A program made the translations under genes and the position numbers. From Planctomycetota bacterium (GTDB taxonomy: Bacteria; Planctomycetota; Planctomycetia; Pirellulales; Thermoguttaceae): a stretch of 10,395 bases of DNA. The notes under the pieces are model-generated. The model was not told where the DNA came from. It saw only the letters and a program-made list of their open reading frames with translations, and ran no database searches. The stretch lies in assembly GCA_018897395.1 (NCBI GenBank), contig JAHIKV010000261.1, positions 1 through 10,395 on the forward strand. The letters run 5' to 3'. The stretch's first letter is position 1. Every line of letters starts with the position of its first letter. Below are positions 5,831-10,395 of this stretch, piece by piece.

Positions 5831-5900
5831 CTACCCACTACCCACTACCCACTACCCACTATCCACTACCCACTATCCACTACCCACTACCCACTACCCA
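5831..5900. repeat. CTACCCA heptamer array next to the cytochrome stop codon
   Basis: Ten consecutive 7-base units, eight CTACCCA and two CTATCCA (5859-5865 and 5873-5879). On the minus strand the stop codon TGA (5904-5902) is followed directly by units of GTGGGTA. The other strand of the array at 135-162 is of the same family. Confidence 0.93.
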
Positions 5901-5901
5901 C

Positions 5902-7593
5902 TCACTCTTCCTCATCCTCGTAGTGTTCGACCAGCGGCCAGCAGGCGTCGAAATCGAAGTCGGGGCTGTTGTCCAGGTCGTGGCACGAGACGCACTGGCG
6001 CTTCTTCGATTCCTCCTTGGTGATGACCACCGCCTTGCGGTACTTCTCTTGCAGCTTTTCATCGGTCCCGTCTTCGGCTGCCACGTGTTTCTCGCCGGGG
6101 CCGTGGCAGGCTTCGCAGCCGGTGTCGATCAAGTGCGGCGTTTTCCCCAGACTTTCGTATCCGCTCTGATAGGGAAAATACTTGGTCGGGTGCCAGCCGA
6201 TTACGTGGCAACCGATGCACTCGGGATCGTAGTTCCGCGGCGGATCCAGCTCGGCCAGCGTCTTGTAGGCGCGGCCGTGTCCGCTGCGAATCCAGATGTC
6301 GTAAGATTTCTCGTGGCACGACTGGCATTTCTTCGAGCCGACGAACCGGCCGTTGGTTTCCGCCAGCGGATGCGGCGCCGGGCGCAGCCCCAACCCGGCG
6401 AACCCGATGACCTTCAACTGGTCCTGATAGGCGGTCATCAGCATTTTCATGTCCTCCGAGGCGGGAAAGCGCGAATCGAGCGGCACGCGCTGATAGCGCG
6501 GCGGACGGCCGTCGTACAACCCCAGCACGATCGCCTCCATCCCCTTGTGGCCGACGGTTATCAATAGCGTCTTGGACCCCTCGATGATCTCCGAGGTCTT
6601 CGGCGGCGTCGGCGGTCCGTCGGAGGCCGCCACCACGTTGAACTCGGGGAACTCTCGGGCCAAAGCGATCGATTCTTCTTTCGTCGCGTGGGCAAGCAGC
6701 ACGAGGTAGTCGGCCTTCTGTTTCAACTCAGGCACGATCGCCTTCAGCGCTTCGGCCGGATCGCTCAGTTCGATCTCGTCGTTGTTGATTTCCATTTGAT
6801 ACTTCAGTCCCAAGACGGCGGTCACGCCGATTTTCATGCCTCCCGCCTCGACGACCCGGCTGGCGGGCGTGATCCCGGCGTCGAAGCCGAACAGCCCGAC
6901 GTTGGCCGAAACGAAGGAGCTTGGACGGCCGTCCACTCCGGCCGCCACCGAGACCAGCTCGCCGGCCGGAAGACGAAGGTCGCCCGTGCCGAAGGCGATC
7001 ACGTCGTATCCCATCTTCCGCTTCCCTTCGACCATCGTCTGAAATTTCAGTTCGGCCTGTCGTCCGAAGCCGCGGGCCATTCCGCCCACGTCCAGCACAA
7101 CCACCGGCCAACCGTCCTCGCGTAGCCCTTCGATGAACGTGTGCCGGCGGCCCATGCCTCCCCTCATCCGGTCCAGGCCCGCGCAGCCGCACGGCTCCAG
7201 GTATCCGTCCTCCATGCCGGTAATGACGATCGCCAGCTTCGGCTTGGGCCAATCGACGAAGATCGGGCCGTTCTCCTTGATCGGGTCGAAGGGGACGTCG
7301 CTTTGCTTGCCGGGCCGCTGCTTCGGCGTCGTGACGGGCTCGAGCGGTGCGACCGGCTCGTCCGTCAACTTGGGCAGCGGATCTCCGGCCGGCAGCGCGG
7401 GCGGCTGCTGGAACTCGGCGACCGGCAATTCCGGCGCCGCGCTCTGTTCGTCGATCGTCGGTTGCTTGGCGGCCGAAGCCTTCGGCTCGGCCACGCCGGA
7501 CTTCTCGGCCGAAGAAGGGCAACCCGCCGCCGTCGCAAACACGATGGTCAGAACCACGGCCGCGATCGAGCGGAAAAAACGTTGCATATCCAT
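5902..7593 (-). CDS. Lipoprotein tetrahaem cytochrome c with a degenerate UshA-like domain
   Basis: Predicted 563-residue exported protein. A signal with hydrophobic core IAAVVLTIVFATAAGC ends in a lipobox-like AAGC (Cys25), then a Pro/Glu-rich linker to about residue 105. Residues about 115-400 resemble the 5'-nucleotidase/metallophosphoesterase N-terminal fold (DGYLEPCGCAGLDRMRGGMGRR, VVVLDVGG, YDVIAFGTGDL, YLVLLAHA). The usual metal ligands are not kept: there is no DxH, GNHE is replaced by GTGD, and GGHSH is replaced by AASDG, so hydrolase activity is doubtful. The C-terminal part has four CXXCH haem sites (CQSCH 423, CIGCH 459, CEACH 493, CVSCH 534), like cytochrome c554-type domains. 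Electron transfer in the periplasm or envelope is likely; donor and acceptor are unknown. ATG 7593 is preferred over GTG 7599 because AGGA lies seven bases before it. It follows the DUF1573 gene by 31 bp, probably one operon. Confidence 0.85.
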   Translation of the reverse strand: MDMQRFFRSIAAVVLTIVFATAAGCPSSAEKSGVAEPKASAAKQPTIDEQSAAPELPVAEFQQPPALPAGDPLPKLTDEPVAPLEPVTTPKQRPGKQSDVPFDPIKENGPIFVDWPKPKLAIVITGMEDGYLEPCGCAGLDRMRGGMGRRHTFIEGLREDGWPVVVLDVGGMARGFGRQAELKFQTMVEGKRKMGYDVIAFGTGDLRLPAGELVSVAAGVDGRPSSFVSANVGLFGFDAGITPASRVVEAGGMKIGVTAVLGLKYQMEINNDEIELSDPAEALKAIVPELKQKADYLVLLAHATKEESIALAREFPEFNVVAASDGPPTPPKTSEIIEGSKTLLITVGHKGMEAIVLGLYDGRPPRYQRVPLDSRFPASEDMKMLMTAYQDQLKVIGFAGLGLRPAPHPLAETNGRFVGSKKCQSCHEKSYDIWIRSGHGRAYKTLAELDPPRNYDPECIGCHVIGWHPTKYFPYQSGYESLGKTPHLIDTGCEACHGPGEKHVAAEDGTDEKLQEKYRKAVVITKEESKKRQCVSCHDLDNSPDFDFDACWPLVEHYEDEEE

Positions 7594-7624
7594 TGCCACG
7601 TCCTGCGTCGTGAACCGTTCCGTG

Positions 7625-8794
7625 CTATTTTTCGATGGCCATTCGCACGAGGATTCGCAGCTTGGGCACCTGGGGGTGAGTGGTTTCCAAGATAATCTCG
7701 CCGAATTTGCCCAAGTCGGAGCCGAGACAATTTACCGTGGGACTGTCAGGTGGTATGTCGATCAGCAACGGCGTCTGAACGACGGCGCCGCGATTGATTT
7801 CGCGACGTTCTCCCAGGCCCACTTTCATAGCGCTCGGGGAGACATCGACGGGCTTGAACGAAACCTCCCGGCGATCAGCGCCGCGGACTATCAGCATCAG
7901 CCGCCGCTTGGCCCCCTCGCTGCTGGAGACGGCGCCGATGGTCAACACGCCCTTGTCGGCGTCCCAGCCGGGGCCGACGACGGCGATCTCGCTGCCGACG
8001 ATCCCTTCGATCCGCAACTCCATTTTCGGCGTCGACGACAGACTGGTCCGAATCGTCAATTTCCGCCGAAACGGTCCCTGGGGAAGTCCCGGCTTGACCG
8101 TAATCGTGGCCAGATAGCCGCTCTTAGCCGTCGGCCACTGCTTCAACTCCTCGGCCGTCAGCGGTCGTAAATCCACGTCGAAGTATTCGGCCGTGGCCTT
8201 GTCCGACCACTCGCGGTCCAAAATTCCAAACTGCTCGTCGAGATAGCACAGCAGCCGCGCCTCGGCGGTTGCGGCCTCGCCGGACGACACGCGGCTGAAG
8301 ACCAACTCGGACGGATAGACTTGCGTGGCAGCGGATATCTTTCCCGAGACGGTCAGCGTTACCTCCGGCCTGGCCGGATCGTTGGTCAATATCTTGGCCG
8401 TCTGCTGGTAGGGACCGACTCTCTCGGCGGGCTTCCAGGAAATCGTCACCTTGTCCGAACCGCCGGGCGGAATAACTTTGTTGTCCACGTCGCTCGTTGT
8501 GCAGCGGCAGGAGGTACTGCCCGAGACGAGCTTCAGGGGGCCTTCGCCGGCGTTGGTGAACACGAAATCGTGCTTCCCGCCGGACTTCATATCGAGCGTG
8601 CCGAAGTCGTATTCGGTCTTGTCGATTACCAACTTGGGCTTCGGTTCGCCGGGTCGGTCCGTTGCGAAAGTATCTTCGCCGCCCACGTTGATATCCGGCG
8701 TCCACCACGTTTTTTCGGTCCGCAGCGCGGCCACTCCGATGCCCAGGCCGATGCCCAGAACGATTACCAACATTAGCCCCAAATACGTTTTCAT
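7625..8794 (-). CDS. Membrane-anchored DUF1573 domain protein
   Basis: Predicted 389-residue protein. Residues 5-24 (LGLMLVIVLGIGLGIGVAAL) form an N-terminal anchor or uncleaved signal. Residues about 54-152 match DUF1573, an Ig/ASPM-SPD-2-Hydin-like beta domain: DKTEYDFGTLDMKSGGKHDFVFTN, GPLKLVSGSTSCRCTTSD, IPPGGSDKVTISW, TNDPARPEVTLTVSG. The usual SCGCT appears as SCRCT, with both Cys kept (96 and 98). The remaining 230 residues look like further beta-rich domains without a name I can give. Function is unknown; an extracytoplasmic structural or binding role is inferred. GGGAGGG upstream supports ATG 8794 over the in-frame extension to 8887, which would be coded by a REP-like palindrome. The cytochrome gene follows at 31 bp. 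Confidence 0.88.
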   Translation of the reverse strand: MKTYLGLMLVIVLGIGLGIGVAALRTEKTWWTPDINVGGEDTFATDRPGEPKPKLVIDKTEYDFGTLDMKSGGKHDFVFTNAGEGPLKLVSGSTSCRCTTSDVDNKVIPPGGSDKVTISWKPAERVGPYQQTAKILTNDPARPEVTLTVSGKISAATQVYPSELVFSRVSSGEAATAEARLLCYLDEQFGILDREWSDKATAEYFDVDLRPLTAEELKQWPTAKSGYLATITVKPGLPQGPFRRKLTIRTSLSSTPKMELRIEGIVGSEIAVVGPGWDADKGVLTIGAVSSSEGAKRRLMLIVRGADRREVSFKPVDVSPSAMKVGLGERREINRGAVVQTPLLIDIPPDSPTVNCLGSDLGKFGEIILETTHPQVPKLRILVRMAIEK

Positions 8795-8844
8795 CGTCGG
8801 TTTGCCCTCCCGCACGTCCTCAAAGTGGTTCAATAATTCATTTA

Positions 8845-8868
8845 GCCCCGGGTGAATACACCCGGGGC
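8845..8868. repeat. REP-like palindrome, copy 1 of a head-to-head pair
   Basis: GCCCCGGGTG and CACCCGGGGC are perfect 10-base reverse complements around an AATA loop, preceded by CATTTA. Read on the minus strand it gives ...TATTCACCCGGGGC followed by TAAATG, the same plan as the copy at 8897-8918 but in the opposite orientation. It lies in the probable 5' leader of the DUF1573 transcript. Confidence 0.85.
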
Positions 8869-8896
8869 ATTTGTACGCGATATGCAACCAGCATTC

Positions 8897-8918
8897 CCCG
8901 CCGTGTATTCACGGCGGG
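8897..8918. repeat. REP-like palindrome, copy 2 of a head-to-head pair
   Basis: CCCGCCGTG and CACGGCGGG are perfect 9-base reverse complements around a TATT loop, followed by CTAAATG. Compared with the inverted copy 1, the loop TGTATTCA and the tail GCTAAATG are the same, while the stem differs by paired changes on both arms. The pair is separated by 28 bases with the tails facing outward. Confidence 0.85.
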
Positions 8919-8944
8919 CTAAATGGAGATGTTCATAGCTGTGT

Positions 8945-8974
8945 AGTTTACCGCAATCACACCCCAAACGACAA
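8945..8974 (-). promoter_or_regulatory. Possible sigma-70-type promoter for the DUF1573-cytochrome operon
   Basis: On the minus strand, TTGTCG (8974-8969) and TAAACT (8950-8945) are separated by 18 bases, in the 212-bp gap between the ligase stop and the DUF1573 start. A transcript from here would carry the two REP-like hairpins in its leader. Based only on weak consensus matches. Confidence 0.3.
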
Positions 8975-9006
8975 CATCGGATCGGAAACCGCCGGTTCGC
9001 CGAACG

Positions 9007-10395
9007 TTATTTATCGGACAGATTGTGCTTTAGCCGATCGCGTAATGCGGCGGGTAGTTTTTTGTCGGCATGGGGGGTGGCTTTGTCCAGCCGAAGGGCG
9101 GTCTCGGCCTCGCGGCAATACGCCTCCCGGTCGCCGGCCGTTCGATATGCTTCGGCCAGTTTCGCCCGGTTCAACGCGCTGTTTGGATATAAATCGACCG
9201 TCCGGCGATACGCTTCCACGGCCTTTGATACGGCGTTGCCGGCGATTCTGTTGCCCGAGCGGTTGGTAATCGATGCGGCTTGTGAGTACCAGTCGCCAAT
9301 GGCCGACCAGGATTGCGCGGAATTGGGGGCCAGCCGCGTGAGGTTGGCGGCTGCCCGCTCGAAGCGTTGGTAGGCATCGTTAGTGGGCGAGCGCCGCCAA
9401 TTGTCAAACTCGACGGCCGCCAGCCGCCGCCACGGCTCGGTCGCCCAGGGGTCGGCCGCCGCGGCCGCTTCGAGATGTTTGATCGCCCGGGTCGGTTTGC
9501 TCTCCGACAATCGCAATTGTGCCTGACAACCGAGCACGGGCGAGTACGCCGTGGCGTAACAGGCCACCGCCAGAGCGATTGCCCCGCTGAGTGCTGCCCA
9601 GGCCCAAACCGTGCGCAACAATCGCGGCTGTTGGCCCACAAGTCCCAACGCCATCAACAGCCAGAACGAACCGGCCACGCCCGGCATTCCGATCCCCCCG
9701 GCCGTGAGCAGATTCATCAGCAGCACGGCGACGGCCAATGCCGGCAACAACCGCGGCAGCCGGCCTTCGCGAATCCAGCCGAGCAGCAGCGCCACGGCTG
9801 CGCCTGCCAACGGAAACCCCAGCAGCACGACCGTCGCGCCCGGCGGCGCGGCGCTGAGCATCCCCAGCGGCAACGACAATAGGAACCCGACCGCTCCTCC
9901 GGCAAGGACGAACGGCCAGGCGTCGGGGGCGGGGGGCGGGGGACGGGGGACGGGGGATTTGGGATTTGGGATTTGGGATTTGGTGATTTCTTCCGCCCTC
10001 CGCCCTCCGCCTTCCGCCCTCCATCCCCCGTCCCCCGCCCCCCGTCCCCCGCCCCTAAAAATGGTCCAAGCGAAACAGCCCAACACGGCCAAAAACGCCA
10101 GCGCGGCGGGCGTGCCGGCGGTGGTCCAAATCTCGAACAGGAAATTATGCGGATCGGCGACCTCCTCACTGGCCTCCGGCAGCTTGTAGCGGGTGTAGGC
10201 GTCCTGAAAATTGCCCGGCCCGCAGCCGAGCCACGGGTGATCGTCGATCATGTCCAGGCTCGACCGCCAGTATTGCAGGCGGTAGCCGAGAGATTTCAAG
10301 GCGGTATCGTGGTCTAGTTTTCCGATTGCCGCGGCCGTCACGGCCAGCGCCACTGCGGCGACGATGACCGCCAGCGGAGTCTTCCATCCGAATCG
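9007..10395 (-). CDS. O-antigen ligase/Wzy-type polysaccharide protein with C-terminal TPRs (5' end outside the window)
   Basis: The frame is open through the right edge, so only the last 462 residues are seen; the GTG at 10353 is internal. The first visible part has a membrane helix (TPLAVIVAAVALAVTAAAIG) and the ligase-family stretch YRLQYWRSSLDMIDDHPWLGCGPGNF ... DPHNFLFEIWTTAG (38-94), typical of Wzy_C/O-antigen ligase proteins, which join or polymerise surface polysaccharides at the inner membrane. More membrane helices follow (about residues 98-113, 160-180 and onward), then a soluble C terminus with TPR-like helices (SAQSWSAIGDWYSQ, AVEAYRRTVDLYPNSALNRAKLAEAYRTAGDREAY). Residues about 114-158 (Gly/Arg-rich, then PRPPPPAPD) are encoded by heptamer repeats, yet the frame continues intact. 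Substrate cannot be told. Confidence 0.8.
   Translation of the reverse strand, partial: RFGWKTPLAVIVAAVALAVTAAAIGKLDHDTALKSLGYRLQYWRSSLDMIDDHPWLGCGPGNFQDAYTRYKLPEASEEVADPHNFLFEIWTTAGTPAALAFLAVLGCFAWTIFRGGGRGAGDGGWRAEGGGRRAEEITKSQIPNPKSPVPRPPPPAPDAWPFVLAGGAVGFLLSLPLGMLSAAPPGATVVLLGFPLAGAAVALLLGWIREGRLPRLLPALAVAVLLMNLLTAGGIGMPGVAGSFWLLMALGLVGQQPRLLRTVWAWAALSGAIALAVACYATAYSPVLGCQAQLRLSESKPTRAIKHLEAAAAADPWATEPWRRLAAVEFDNWRRSPTNDAYQRFERAAANLTRLAPNSAQSWSAIGDWYSQAASITNRSGNRIAGNAVSKAVEAYRRTVDLYPNSALNRAKLAEAYRTAGDREAYCREAETALRLDKATPHADKKLPAALRDRLKHNLSDK
9925..9980. repeat. G-rich heptamer array inside the ligase gene (GGGGACG to GGGATTT)
   Basis: Eight 7-base units on the plus strand: two GGGGGCG, two GGGGACG, one GGGGATT, then three TGGGATT, with a degenerate ninth. 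It is coding on the minus strand, giving a Pro-rich segment with four consecutive prolines. Same unit family as 4717-4786. Confidence 0.92.
9993..10055. repeat. C-rich heptamer array inside the ligase gene, inverted relative to 9925-9980
   Basis: Nine 7-base units: CCGCCCT CCGCCCT CCGCCTT CCGCCCT CCATCCC CCGTCCC CCGCCCC CCGTCCC CCGCCCC. It lies 12 bases from the G-rich array and is partly complementary to it (CCGTCCCCC against GGGGGACGG), so the two could fold into one long hairpin. It is translated on the minus strand as a Gly/Arg/Glu-rich stretch. Confidence 0.92.

Noticed and set aside
5831..5900. CRISPR-like reading of the regular repeats
   Set aside because: Units are seven bases with no spacers, and there are no cas genes.
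6728..7522. A 264-codon minus-strand open frame overlapping the cytochrome gene in another frame
   Set aside because: Arg/Gly-rich composition typical of an off-frame reading; the CXXCH-containing frame is the real one.
7133..8170. A 345-codon open frame on the plus strand across the cytochrome and DUF1573 genes
   Set aside because: It is antisense to two genes with clear family motifs, crosses their junction, and shows no domain.
10351..10353. GTG as the start codon of the ligase-type gene
   Set aside because: The frame stays open to the window edge with a membrane helix continuing upstream, and the protein is far too short for the family; the gene is cut by the window.

Overview
The window looks like a chromosomal segment of a GC-rich member of the Planctomycetota, probably Pirellulales-like. 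This is inferred from gene content: a DUF1573 gene beside a multihaem lipoprotein cytochrome with a UshA-like domain, a C-terminally TPR-fused O-antigen-ligase-type protein, an endonuclease III-like protein with a basic tail, and intergenic DNA full of palindromes and short tandem repeats. No rRNA, tRNA, CRISPR array, integrase or transposase gene is visible. Taxonomy is inference; no marker search was possible.

Layout. Bases 1-162 hold a long hairpin and a heptamer array. On the plus strand follow rbfA (163-597), an HhH-GPD/endonuclease III-like gene (594-1562, ATGA overlap with rbfA), a secreted TPR-repeat protein (1577-3877) and a YebC/TACO1-family gene (3961-4716). Everything after that is on the minus strand. 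Reading right to left in transcription order these are: the 3' part of an O-antigen ligase/Wzy-type membrane protein with C-terminal TPRs (9007 to the window edge), a DUF1573 protein (7625-8794), a four-haem lipoprotein cytochrome (5902-7593), a Uma2-family nuclease-like protein (5166-5711) and a two-helix membrane protein (4840-5121). The two gene sets converge at 4717-4839.

How the genes fit together. RbfA and YebC are ribosome/translation factors, and the HhH gene is translationally coupled to rbfA. DUF1573 and the cytochrome are 31 bp apart and probably form one envelope/redox operon: both carry N-terminal export or anchor signals, and the cytochrome has four CXXCH sites. Uma2 and the small membrane protein are 44 bp apart and may be cotranscribed. 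The ligase belongs to surface polysaccharide assembly.

The most unusual content is the repeat DNA. At least seven tandem arrays occur in 10 kb, all with a period of exactly seven bases but with different unit sequences (CCACTAA, GATGAGA, ATTGAAA, GGGGACG, CTACCCA, GGGATTT, CCGCCCT). Several directly abut or overlap a start or stop codon, and one pair sits in frame inside the ligase gene. They are interspersed with palindromes: a 66-bp hairpin, a 69-bp in-frame three-stem element inside the TPR gene, a head-to-head REP-like pair with compensatory stem changes, a GTTCC/GGAAC hairpin, and TTWRCC-headed palindromes that twice follow a heptamer array at similar spacing. The period-7 arrays resemble the heptameric STRR repeats known from heterocystous cyanobacteria. 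How they are made and what they do is not evident from the sequence.
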